A DNA stretch of 64,000 bases from Stenocarpella maydis (taxonomy: Eukaryota; Ascomycota; Sordariomycetes; Diaporthales; Diaporthaceae): contig NQMI01000013.1 in NCBI GenBank assembly GCA_002270565.1, positions 359,102-423,101 of the forward strand, written 5' to 3'. Numbering within the stretch: the stretch's first letter is position 1; each line of letters starts with the position of its first letter. This document shows positions 34,072 to 44,987 of this stretch, in pieces. A program made the translations under genes and the position numbers. The notes beneath the pieces were generated by a model that saw nothing but the letters and a program-made list of their open reading frames with translations, made no database searches and was not told where the DNA came from.

Positions 34072-36788
34072 TCAAGTGGAAAGAGATGTTGCGTGTGTAT
34101 TAGGAGGAAAAGCATTGTATAGGGTGGCCAAATCTTCAAAGTCACGGACAGAAAGTAAAAGATGGACGTACAAGACATGCGCACTGTCACAGCCAGACCA
34201 CCAGTTGTTGCAGTCGCCGAACCATTTGTCCCAGTTTGCGCAGACGCGCTCGGTCTCCTGGGTGACGGGCGATGAAGGCGAGTTGAAGAGCTTGTTTGCC
34301 TCGGACTGGCGCTCGAGGATCTGCAGCGCGAGGCCTTCGCTTGCGTGGAAGGCTTCAGACCACAACGTGTCAATATTTCTGTAATTAACATGAATGACAA
34401 GACATGACATCTTACCGATATGGCAATGCATTAGCCAGGTGCCGGGGTTATCTGACTTGAATGCGATGACGACGAAACCGTCCACCGGCAGTAGCACAAC
34501 GTCACGGCGAGGAGGATTGGATAGTGTCAAATTCAGCAGGTCTGGGGAGTATTTCTGCGTGGACTGCTGAAGGATTGCGAAGTCGTGGCCGTGGAGGTGT
34601 ATCTGAATACTTTCATCAGCCAACGTCCCCAGAGATTTGGTGTGGATCCAAGTCCGCAGTCGATGGCGAGCTTCACTTACAGGGTGCGCTCCGATGGTAG
34701 TCCCATTGAGCCTGTTGCCCGTGAGGACGAGGTATACCTAAAGGACGACGAGTGTTAGAATCCGACGTGCTACTCGTGATAACTTACCTACCCTAAACAC
34801 GGAGAAGAGAATGAGACACATACCCAGCTGGTGCTGTTGAAGTTCTCGGGAATCACAACCCACTGCTGGGGCCACGATCCGCTGAAGTTATCCAGTTCCT
34901 GGATGATAGGGTGGCTGTAGTTGATCTGCAAGGGTGTGAACGCAGAGGTTGTCTCAGGGCCCAAAGAAAATTGTGCGAGGGGAAATGGCTTATTCCCTGG
35001 CTGAACCCCGGTGACGTTAGATTCGACGTTGAAATGCTCTCCATCCTCCGTGTTGGCCGCGGGCCCCACAAACCAGGGCAGCTTCGGCTTCAGAGAGGTG
35101 TAGGGTTCGTCAGAGCACGCCAGAGGGATGTTGGGCCAAGGCTGAGACGTTGGGTCCGAAGTACTAGCAGCGTCATACCGGAGGATACCAGTGCGCTCGT
35201 AGCCTGCCTGCCCTGGCTGGCTACAGCCATTAGCTCCCCAGGTCCGAATCCAGAAATTGCCGTCTTCAGGAATGGGGTTGGAGCCATCATCGTCCTCGTC
35301 CGGCCGGGCCTCGACGATGACACGGTAGCGTTGTCCAATACCGATCAGGACCGACGTGGTAAAGTATGGCTCAATGGGCACGAAATCCGAGTCAATGACT
35401 TGGAGAACGTGATTGTCGATGCTGAAGACGAAGGTCGTCCTGAAGGAAGTATTAATAAGGCGCAGCATATACCTTTTTGCCCTCCCGTTTCGACCTATTT
35501 GCCGCTTTTCAAATTTCAACACGAATTCCTCTGGAATGGGTGAATCCGGCGGAGGGTTAGCGTCGCTGAACCTGGTGACGTTTCCATGGCCGTTCAGGAG
35601 AATGCTGGGGTTTTTCAAATTAGGATTCTGTGTGTAGATTGACTCGAACGCGCTGTCGTGGCCCCAATCTGTCATCAAGATCGGTTGCTTTGGTTCGTCA
35701 AAGTCGGCCGTATCCGGCCCATGGATTGTCTGCATGCATCAGGTCAGCAAGATGTCTACCATATGAACGGCTGCTTCGTGGGGATTATTCTACGTACCAG
35801 AGGACCCTGGAGTCCATCGGCATCTAGATTACCCAGAGTTAGCTGGAAAGGCACCAACCATCAAGTCGGAGCTGTGCACCAGGTGTGACACCATCTGCTG
35901 GTAGCCTTGCTCAGAGACCCTAACGTGAGACAAGGCTAACACACGGAGTACCAAGGTAGACCAGGATACTGCACGATAGGTATATATCGTCGATGAGTGA
36001 AGAGCGGTTTAAGAACTCCACTTACACTGCACTGAGTAATGGGAGTGATACCAGGAGCTGCCGTATTGGACAGCCTTGAAGCTGTACGTATATGAATCGC
36101 CTGGAGGTCGTAAGTCAGCAGATTAGACGCCGCTGAGACTAAAACACCTACCAGGAGCAATTGGACACTGCGTTACGCCATTGACGCCATCGGCCTGCGC
36201 GGTTTGGTTCTGTCTTATTCCGTGCCAATGAATCGAGGTCCCGTTGTGCAACATCTTGTTGATGACCTTGATGTTGACTGTGTCACCCCAGCATGCTTGA
36301 ATCCACGGACCAGGGTAGGTATTGTTGAAAAGCTTGGCCTCAGTAAAGTTTCGCCCGTCGGCGTTGATCCAACCGTCATTCACGACCAGCGTGTAGTTCC
36401 TCTGGACTCCGATGGGCGCTTCATTCTCATAGTCGGTCATGATGTTAAACTCACGTCCATCCGGGTGACGAAGCCAGCACTCGCGGTTGGAAGGAGTGGA
36501 GCATGGGCGCCATCCCTTCATGGCCCTATAGTCACATCGGAACTGTGTGTCTTCAGGACGGCCTGTCGGGGGCTTGAAGATGGGGTCGCCAGGGTTACCG
36601 TCACCAATATGAGGTTTGGTTGACGTGGTCGCCCCTGTTTCGAGGATACTGGGGCCAACCGGCCATTCGAGGGAATCAAGAAGGGGCGTTTGCAGACCTC
36701 CAAACTCATTGAACGGGTCGAGATTTTTGGGAGAGATCCAAGTGAGGACCTCCGCGAGGGCCAACCAGACCTTCTCGGTGAGACGCAT
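34072..36788 (-). CDS. Laccase-like multicopper oxidase (ascomycete type)
   Basis: Copper oxidase of about 722 residues that oxidises phenols or couples radicals using O2. Exons: 36788-36152, 36100-36026, 35823-35798, 35729-34824, 34737-34681, 34602-34416 and 34352-34072; the total is in frame. Copper ligands appear in order: IHWHGIRQ, then SSWYHSHYSVQ completed through a 26-nt exon encoding YADGLQGPL, then HPIHLHGHDF created by splicing exon 5 to 6, and HCHIAFHASEGLAL created by removing 34415-34353 (AAG acceptor). An N-terminal stretch of about 100 residues before the first cupredoxin is longer than usual, and a signal peptide is not clear. The start at 36788 is the first in-frame ATG. The very C-terminus may contain a further intron. 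It could couple or cross-link the cluster product, or be independent. Confidence 0.88.
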
Positions 36789-39566
36789 TTTACACAATGT
36801 GCCCCTAAAACAATGCCAGAGTAATTTTGGTCTGTGGATATGAGGCGTGACAACCTGTCCCGACAAGAACTGGATCTGAATTCGCTTACTACAGCAAGAG
36901 CAGCTCAATTTTTAGGGAAGATCGCATTTAAATCATCTTCAGGAGGCCGCCACAAGCCATCCTGACCGCCTAATAGTCCATTCCTACATCCATCGCCGAG
37001 TGAGCACTCCTGGGCTGAACGCAGATGAGTGGCGGGGGACATCTAATTACCCGAATCTTGTCGTTCCTCAAACAAAGGATGGGCGTGCACCACAAGATCA
37101 CCGTCAGCGCCATCATCAGACCGTAAGATAACCACATTGGATGGGTGTATATAAGCTTCCTTCCACTAGCCTTCCGTAGAGCCTGGGATCTTTTGTTCCG
37201 AAAGCTGATATCATTTGTCGTCATCGATGAAGTCGAGAGGACTTTTATGCCCCGAAGTGCGCTAGACACATATCACGGCGCCAGATCATGAGTCCTCACG
37301 TTGCCAAGTCATCCGTGTTGGTGGCTGAAAGAATGTCATACAAGTAGTAATGGTTGCGAGCTGCTACGTTCGAGCTGAAGATTAGCGCAGTGGGTCATCT
37401 GAGGTGAGACCGAAGTATCCGGTGAGGCGAAGGTTGCTTTGCGGCTGGACGCGGCGCCCTACTTGCCAAGCATTTCAGGGCTGATGACTGATACTGGTGC
37501 CATCGTCCAGTCAATCATATGGACGCATGTAGTTGATGAATAGCCTTCTCTGTATACGCCAATCCGCACCAATTGACCGGGCAAAGCTCGGTTGGTGGGT
37601 AGATCTAGACCCCGAGACCTAGGCCCTGCAGCCACTCGCGAGGGGAGCCTCGCTGCCCTTCTGCAGGGGGACAGCACTGCGCGGCTACTTGTAAAGCGTC
37701 TTTCCGGGTTTATGGATGGGCGGACACGAGATTCTCGGCAAGGGCGCTGCTATATTCATGCTTTCTCATCTGACAAGCTCGTGTTGATCTATGTGGAGGG
37801 GCCTGAACCTTTAATCTAAGCCACGTGCAAGTGCGTAAGCTAGGTTGCATGTCCTCCATGCGATGAACAGACGTTGCAAATTATGTCTCGGGTCTTGCCG
37901 ACCGCCTCTGGATTGCTTAATCCAGATACACTACCAACGACGGAACGGTTCTTGTTCGTAATGGTCATTCCGAGACATACAATACTCTCCCGGACAACTC
38001 ACCGTACCCGCACCAGATGATTTGTATCAGTATCATGAAGCGGGATCAACCATCCCGGCCCCTTGGACAGAGCTGAAACATATATTCGCTGTCTGCGGAA
38101 TCCTAGTACTCCCTATGCAACTAAATAATGCTGCTTTATATTTATTTCCTGGGAACTATTCAAAACGTAGGTGGTACACAACCGCGGCGTTCTCTCGATC
38201 CTGGGCCCTGTGGCTTATTATGGTCCAGCTGAAGAAGTCATCCGACCCCCTACCTGGCTGACTGGCAGCTGAAGTAAACTTGGGCATTAAAAGCCTGCCA
38301 CTACACCCGATGCACACTGCGGAATAATTGTGTCAGTAAATCTCGCCCAAGCCTTTCAGACAAACATACATACCAGGAGGAAGGGGTCATGTTAACTATA
38401 TAACACTATAATAATAAGTAGTCATTAGAGTAGTTTTAATATGAAAGGCGAATTATTAATTTTATGTAATGAATTCTACTTATTCAAGAGAAACAGGGTT
38501 TATAATAAAGATAAACGACGAAATTAAAATATAAAAATAAAATAAATATAATATTAATTATATTTTAATGAAAATGATTTATATTAAGTAAATTCTAATG
38601 AATTTTATCACTGGTATTTTAGTTAGGTTTTGCTATTTCATGTTAATTCTAAAGCTTTATATTATTTAACCTAAAAAAGTAACCACCGTACCCATGCTAG
38701 GTGATTTTTAGCATTGAGGCGTGTCACGATATAAGGCTAGTGGTACTATGCAGGGTGTGTCGGCACACTTTTGTCCTAATAATACAGTGGTCTTTATCGT
38801 GTGACAAGGTGGCTTCGTGGTTATCAAGCGAGTACATTCTTAAAGTAAGACCTAACGCATGGCTCCAAGCCTCCTCAGGCCACTTGTGGAATATCCGGTT
38901 TCGTCGTGTAACAACAGATTTGCACTTTCCGCGGGCCGCGTTCGTGTTGGCGTCCAAGAAAAAGACCAAAACTAAACTTGTGTGGGACACCGCACAGTCA
39001 CGGGCACCATACCAGCCATAACATAGGACTGGAATACAGAAAAGAGCACAATACATTTTTGTGTTTTCTTGCAAGTGAAAATTTGTGGGTTTTGTAGCAC
39101 AGAGGAGAAACCGGCAGTCATCCATGAGAGGCACAAAACCCAGCGTTAGGGCTGATCATTTGTATTAACTACATACACAGTCTATAATCCAATGAAACCA
39201 GCCTGGTGACCTGCAAGTTGCTTCCCGATTCAGGCTGCCCTTCATAGCGTTCCCATATTATATCCAGTCTGCCGCTTGGCTATCCTGCGAGGGTGGCCAC
39301 CATTACAGTGCTCCCGGGACAGTTGGCAAGTGTCTGCGAGTCAGACCTTCCCATGCTGCCGGTTTCTATTTTCCCCCCTTTTTGTTTTGTGGTCTTGCGC
39401 TACCGACGGCCCTTTGACCCACGAAAAGCAATCTTCTAGTAGTCCTAATCCTTCCGTAAATGGGGTTGGCAGCGCCCTGCCGTCTTCCATGTCCAGTACA
39501 ATTTCTTCCGAGGTAAGGATGCAACCGATCTTTGCTGTTCGTGGAGTAGTTCGCAGGTTGGTTAAC
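36789..39566. other. Gene-poor region with an AT-rich island
   Basis: 2778 bp without a recognisable gene. The first few hundred bases are the laccase promoter; no CGG-N-CCG palindrome is seen there. About 38390-38690 is a sharply AT-rich stretch of TTAA/TATA-type sequence resembling RIP decay. Confidence 0.4.
38390..38690. repeat. AT-rich, RIP-like island
   Basis: About 300 bp dominated by A and T, with repeated AATAAATATAATA-like words and no coding capacity. It is similar in character to the island at 16.5-17.4 kb. The source element cannot be recognised. Confidence 0.4.
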
Positions 39567-40274
39567 CTAGATGAGGGCAACTAGAACGGCCATAGCGTAG
39601 ACGATAGAGGACATGGCAGTGATACTGGGCCTATATCCTGCTGCCGCTGCGTTGCTGCTCACGACGCTAGGGGATGCTGAAGGAGAGCTGCCTGTGGCAG
39701 AGGTAGAGGGAGTCGTGTCGGAGTTGCTGTTATTGTTTAAAGGTACGCTTGAGGGGCTGACAGTCTCTGTGGAAACACTGGCGATAGTTGAAGCGGCTAC
39801 AATGGTCGATGTAACCGTCGTATTTGTCATCTCAGACGAGCCGGAATCAAATGCATCGACTCTGCCTACGGAATAGAGTCCAGAGCCAGCACCACCGCCT
39901 GAGTATTTCCCATGCATCATCAGTACCCGATCATTCACGTCATGTGGGACAAGTATCTTCTGTGCGCGTCGATAGAACTCACACATTTGAAGGGGATAGC
40001 CGGGGCAAGGCTCGTTGCACTCGGATGCATCTTTTTTCTTGTCCTCTGATGGCAGGCCGTCAAGGCAGATGCAGTATGAACCCTTCACGGCGAACACAGG
40101 ATGACCCGCGCTCGCGCAGTCCTGGGCGCAGAGGCCGTAACTGTTGTACGTGGACTGCTGCCCACCGACGTTGTCCAAGGCGAAGCACTCGGTTTCGATA
40201 GCTCTGACGTTGAGGGTTCGGCCAGCTGCGGCGATTTGGCCAAGAGACAACAGGATGCTGATAACGTGCTTCAT
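39567..40274 (-). CDS. WSC-domain protein, probable GPI-anchored wall protein
   Basis: Secreted protein of 235 residues. I start it at 40274, where MKHVISILLSLGQIAAAGRTL gives a signal peptide; an open frame continues upstream to an ATG at 40448 but would bury the signal. Residues about 30-115 carry the cysteine spacing of a WSC carbohydrate-binding domain (ECFALDNVGG, YGLCAQDCASAG, GSYCICL, CNEPCPGYPLQMCE). A Ser/Thr-rich, probably O-mannosylated stretch follows, and the C-terminus ends in a hydrophobic tail after a small-residue cluster, consistent with a GPI signal. Likely a cell-surface protein. No link with the polyketide cluster is evident. Confidence 0.82.
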   Translation of the reverse strand: MKHVISILLSLGQIAAAGRTLNVRAIETECFALDNVGGQQSTYNSYGLCAQDCASAGHPVFAVKGSYCICLDGLPSEDKKKDASECNEPCPGYPLQMCEFYRRAQKILVPHDVNDRVLMMHGKYSGGGAGSGLYSVGRVDAFDSGSSEMTNTTVTSTIVAASTIASVSTETVSPSSVPLNNNSNSDTTPSTSATGSSPSASPSVVSSNAAAAGYRPSITAMSSIVYAMAVLVALI

Positions 40275-41711
40275 CTTGAGGGTACTATTAGGCCGCATGC
40301 GAGTATTTTGAATCCAGTATATGCATAAATATCTGAGCAGATGATTGTGGTACAGTAGCCAAAGCTGAACCGTGGTGGTCAGAGGACTCCCGCCTGTCTG
40401 CCTACATATAAGCCGCCACCCCCTGGTCCCTGCTGCAACAGACACCATTTTATTAGTGTAACATCTTGGGGTGAGGGATTGCTGCAGGATTGGACAACCA
40501 AACAGCGGGCCCAGAATACGAGTCTTACCTTGTAGATGTTAGCTCATAGTGTGCTGCGTTGGCGTAGCCGCGGTCGGCCCCACACTGCCCAGGCTCCTAG
40601 TAATTACAAGTCATCTGGACGTTGGCCGAACAGCAATGTCTCTCACGCGTAGGTGTCCAGCCAGGTCATGATGGCGCGTGCACAAGTACTGTGGTACTGA
40701 TCATACTCGTGGCTGGATTCAGTAATGCAGATTGCCTAGGAGGTTGAGACGAGTACATTATCTCAATGCGGTATATTACACCAACTTGGAAAGTGGTTTC
40801 CCCCCATTCCATGTTTTCCATCGAAGGCTTTCGCCTGAGTTCGCGGTCCGATTGTGGTCAACTGGTTCCGAAATCCGAAGGATGAGTGAGTGCGGGGCGT
40901 ACTTAGGCAGCAACTTACCGCAACATGTCCGCATGTGCTTTTTGCCCATTTTGATGGCCCCTTTAATTGTGGCGTTATTTTCTTGGCGTAACTGTGTGAC
41001 GCTAGGATCGAGCATTGAACTGTCAACGACGCATGGCAGTTCAACTTGTAGCCTGGGGCAATGCAGCGGTATTATCCGAGATTCGTAGATATGTACGATG
41101 ACGTAGTTGTCTTTGTTCTGAGCTTGGTGTGTTGCAACGGAGTCTGGCAGTCGAGAGTCTTTGGCCAACTGCAGTACCTAGGTGGGCTGCTACGCTCATT
41201 CTATGGTCAATGGGAGACAGGCGGTAGGCCTTAACTAAGTATCTAAAAAGGGAAGCAGGAAGACACACCGATTTTACTGCCCGGATGCCAATTACCATAC
41301 CATTGCTCCTAAGTGCAAAAGACATGATGATATGTCGGACTTGTAATTTTCCGTCTCACTGTTAACTTCACTCAAGCTGTTTCTGGCGACCAATCTGACA
41401 AGTTTCAACGTTTTTAAAACCACCTCCAACTTTAGTCATTCCTTCAACCCGCTCAAAATATTAGAATTTCGTAGTGTACTAGACCAAAGCCAAAGTTGCT
41501 TTATACCCAAGTACTCAGGTACCCCCGCCCAGGGACCCCTGCGACTAGCTGCACCCTAGACTTGCCTGCTCTGACACCGCCAAAAATTTCCTCGGCAGAA
41601 TAATAAACGCAGCTCACCACCTCGGCGGCTAGCCTCTGCCCTCCTCGACACGAACCATCATTTCTCCAGCCAACCCAGGACCGTTTCCCACATACCAACT
41701 GCATCTCACCA
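40275..41711. other. Intergenic region
   Basis: 1437 bp between the divergent WSC and RRP15 genes. There is a near-match (9 of 10) to TACCTAGGTA at 41175-41184. The last 100 bp are a CT-rich leader for RRP15. No gene is supportable. Confidence 0.35.
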
Positions 41712-42165
41712 ATGGCTGGCGCAGCGTACAAAAAGCGGCCCCGCGACGACGCCTCAAAGTCAAAGGCCGCACCCCCGCCGAAGAAGCAGAAGAAGAGGCA
41801 GCAGCAGCAGCAACAAGCCCCCAGCCGCAGCGATGAATCTGACGGCGAGCAGGAGTTCCAGGCAGTCAACCTGCTGGACTCGGACGACGACGATATCCAC
41901 AACGCACTGGCAGACGACGGAGGGGAATCAGGATCTGACTCCTCCAGCTCCGGCGGCTCGACGTCAGGCTCAGAGGATGAGAGACCACGACCAACAAGGA
42001 CGAGGCCGGCGCGGCCACAGCCGATAGCAAGGGACGCACCAGCGAACAGCCTCGCAAAAGACGCTCCGGGATCTATCCCCCGGCCAGCCCGGGACGACCA
42101 GCAAGACCAGAGCGGGGGCGACTCCTCCTCCGAAGGCGACAACGACGAGTTTTCCGACCTGGGCA

Positions 42166-42196
<31 letters not shown>

Positions 42197-42800
42197 CCCC
42201 AGCGGCGACGACCGCCCGCAAGGCGAGGGGGATGCCAGGCGCGCGCCGTCGCGGTCGAAACGCAGTGACCCGGAGGCCTTCGCGACGTCCATGTCCAAGA
42301 TCCTGGGGACCAAGGTCTCGGGCAAGAACCGGGCGGACCCCGTGCTCGCGCGGAGCGCCGACGCGCGCGAGCGGGTGCGGCAGGTGGTGGACGAGGAGCT
42401 GGACCGCAGGGCGCGCAGGAAGCTGCGCGAGCAGAGGCGGCGGGCGATGGAGAAGGGGCGGGTGCGCGACGTGCTGGTGGCGACGGCGACGACGACGACG
42501 ACGACCGGCGCCAGCGGCGACGGCGACGCGGGGGGTGAGGCGGAGGCGACGACGGCCGGGATCCTGGCGACGGAGCGGAGGCTGCGCAAGGTGGCGCAGA
42601 GGGGCGTGGTACAGCTGTTCAACGCGTTCCGGACGGCGCAGGTCAAGGCGGCCGAGGCGGAGCGCGTGGCGCGGAGGCAGGGCGTCATCGGCATGGACAG
42701 GAAGAAGGACAAGGTCACCGAGATGAGCAAGAAGGGCTTCCTGGACCTGATTGCGTCCGGCGGCGGCGGGCTCAAAAAGGGGCCCATCGAGGAAGCTTGA
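41712..42800 (+). CDS. RRP15: Ribosomal RNA-processing protein 15 homologue
   Basis: Nucleolar 60S-subunit biogenesis factor needed for pre-rRNA cleavage, 362 residues in one exon. The N-terminal 180 residues are low-complexity: a Lys-rich PPPKKQKKRQQQQQQ segment followed by acidic Asp/Glu/Ser runs. The conserved Rrp15 domain covers about residues 185-355, starting near DPEAFATSMSKILGTKVS, then a basic coiled-coil-like RRARRKLREQRRRAMEKGRV stretch, ERRLRKVAQRGVVQLFNAF, and the C-terminal MSKKGFLDLIASG. A variable Thr/Gly-rich loop interrupts the domain. The very GC-rich sequence keeps long antisense frames open, but those are composition artefacts. Confidence 0.9.
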
Positions 42801-43186
42801 TCGGTCCGATCGGCCTGATCCTCGTGGGAATTTGGGATTCGATTCCTGGGCATTTAAGGTCTTATTGCAAGCAAGCCAGTCTACGTTATGTGTCTTGAGT
42901 AGGGTTCTCCGATTTTTGGCATCTTGGGTGTCATACCCACCAACCCAGCATGCCCCGTCTGGCTGGTGCATAGCAGCGCCTTGACAATACATGTACATAC
43001 ATATACAACTTGGTCCCGACCCCAGTCGCGGCCAATTATAAGATCACGGCCAGTGTGCTTCTGCCCAATTGACCCATCACCTTCGTAACTGGCCACTGCC
43101 GTCCACGCTAGATGGCCAGGCGTGTCCTGGGACCGCCTCCAGCCTCTCTGACTGGGGTAGTGGCCTGTCTACCCAACTTCTTTTTT
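42801..43186. other. Convergent 3' intergenic region
   Basis: 386 bp between the ends of RRP15 and the ferredoxin gene. Only presumed 3' untranslated sequence is seen. Confidence 0.4.
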
Positions 43187-43860
43187 CTATTTGAAATCGC
43201 TGGCCTGCAGGTTCCTGGTCATGGAGGGCAGCTTGACCACTAAGCCGTCCAGCTCTTGGGTCATGACGACCTGGCATCCCAGGCGACTCGTCTCGGTCAG
43301 GCCAAAGGCCAGATCCAGCATGTCGTTCTCGTCGTCGTCGGGCTCTGGCATCTTGTCGTACAGGTCCTCGTTTTGTACGATGACATGGCATGTGGAGCAA
43401 GCACAGGACCCGCCGCATGCGCCTGGGGACGAGGAGAAAATGTCAGCTCCGGATGGGCCGCAGGGATTGGGAAGAAACCCGAGGACGACGTACCTTCCAT
43501 CTCGAGATCATGGGCCTGGGCTATATCGAGCAGGTTGTCCCCTTTCGACACGGCGATCTTGTGTTCCTGGCCGTCCTTGTCGATGAAGGTGACCCAGAGC
43601 TCCTCGCCCGGCTTTGGGGGCTCGACGTGGCCATGCCGTGCGAGGGGCGTAGAGGAGAAGGATCGCACTGTTTCTAAAGGAGCTGGTCGTATGAACTGGG
43701 AATAGGCACGAGTATTCGATGGAGCGGCGAGGGATCGGTATATTATTGAAGGGCCACGACTCGTGCTCCCGAGGCGGCGGAGATGTTGTGCAGGGGGCGT
43801 TTGCGATAAGGAGGGCCACAGGCGCGTCAAAGCACGCGCCAATGTCGGAGGAGCTGCCAT
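43187..43860 (-). CDS. YAH1: Mitochondrial [2Fe-2S] ferredoxin (adrenodoxin-like)
   Basis: Electron carrier of the mitochondrial matrix that supplies Fe-S cluster assembly and heme A/ubiquinone synthesis. 200 residues in two exons, 43860-43494 and 43422-43187. The first 75 residues form an Arg/Ser-rich presequence. The ferredoxin domain begins near [16 protein letters not shown]. Splicing the 71-nt intron brings DLEMEG next to [13 protein letters not shown], giving three of the four cluster cysteines (C-x5-C-x2-C); the fourth is in SRLGCQV. The chain ends [18 protein letters not shown]. All ligands are present, so it looks functional. Confidence 0.95.
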
Positions 43861-44987
43861 AGCTCAGAGGGGAGGGCGCCGAGAGGAGGGAGCAGGGGAG
43901 CGAGAAGCGGGGATGAAGATGAGGACAAGGAAGAGTACGAGCAAATACAGCTGGCGGTGGATGTCGGGTAGGCGGCGACCAGATGTTGGTAGATATTGGT
44001 AGATGTTGTTATCGTCGACGGCGAGCTGCAAGTCTCGTGGCGGGGGAGGGGGGAATTCTGCTCGCCAACAGCGCGCACCCTAGACTCGGGTGGAACGGAG
44101 CATGTGTAAGAAAGATTTCGGCGCAAACAATAGGCAGAGGTAAAGAGTCACTGTCGGCTGCTATGGCATGGCTGTCCAATGCAGTCAGTTGGCTGTAGGT
44201 GGAATATGTGATGCGTGATGGGTGATGGCGATAGCGGCGCAAAAGAGAGTGTTGAGTCGACGACGACCGAGCCGCCCCTCCAAACGCCAATGCAAAGAGA
44301 GCTCAGGACATCTTGGATCGTCAGCAAAAATTCGAGACAGGGATTGTAGGTGACGTTATCGATAAGTCGAGTACGTACTCTCTGTTATGTAATCCACCTT
44401 TGGAGGGGTGGCTACCGAGCCTACCGTATGATGAGAATTGAGAATTCATCGTCCAAACAGGTGGTGTTGCATGACGCGCTCCCAAGGCGAGAGTTTGTTT
44501 ATCGTGCATTTCCTTCTTACCGCCCCCTCATCGTTCCATGAGGACTGCAGAAGCTCATTATACTCTTGTTGTATCGACACTGTCTAACCGTCACCACCAG
44601 AAACCGCGAAAAGTGGGCTGAACACCCCCCACGCGGCAACAAGCCACCCTGATTCCGGAAAGCTCTTCTCTCTTTTCCCCCGCCGCCGAGACCAGAGACC
44701 AGAGACCAGAGACCAGAGACCCATCCCAGCCCATCGCATCACATCGCATCGCATCATCCAACCCGTCCGAATATCACCTACCACCACCTTCTTCTCTTCT
44801 CACCCGGCACGACCCACGACCACCACCACGACCACGACCATCATACATGACGCCAGTTTAAAAATCGAGACGCCTGCACGAGACCATGACCATCATCACC
44901 CCCGCGCAATAGAAACAATCCAAAAGATCCTCCACCTTAACCTCCACCTCCACCTCCATCCCGGCTGCAAATCGCCCTTCCAGGAAA
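43861..44987. promoter_or_regulatory. Divergent region between ferredoxin and Ugo1-like genes, with a minisatellite
   Basis: 1127 bp without a gene I can support. Close to the Ugo1-like gene is a long CT/CA-rich leader typical of strongly expressed fungal genes. A 7-bp tandem repeat at 44688-44721 is annotated separately. Confidence 0.4.
44688..44721. repeat. 7-bp tandem repeat (GAGACCA unit, about five copies)
   Basis: Perfect tandem copies of a GAGACCA unit, followed by ATCGC/ATCAC pentamer repeats to about 44757. It lies about 270 bp before the Ugo1-like start and could vary in length between strains. Confidence 0.75.

Noticed and set aside
41501..42853. 450-codon antisense frame opposite RRP15, and similar long antisense frames opposite the PKS 3' end and H+-ATPase
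   Set aside because: They lie over well-identified genes in GC-rich, codon-biased sequence, are low-complexity (Ser- or Arg-runs) and show no domain.
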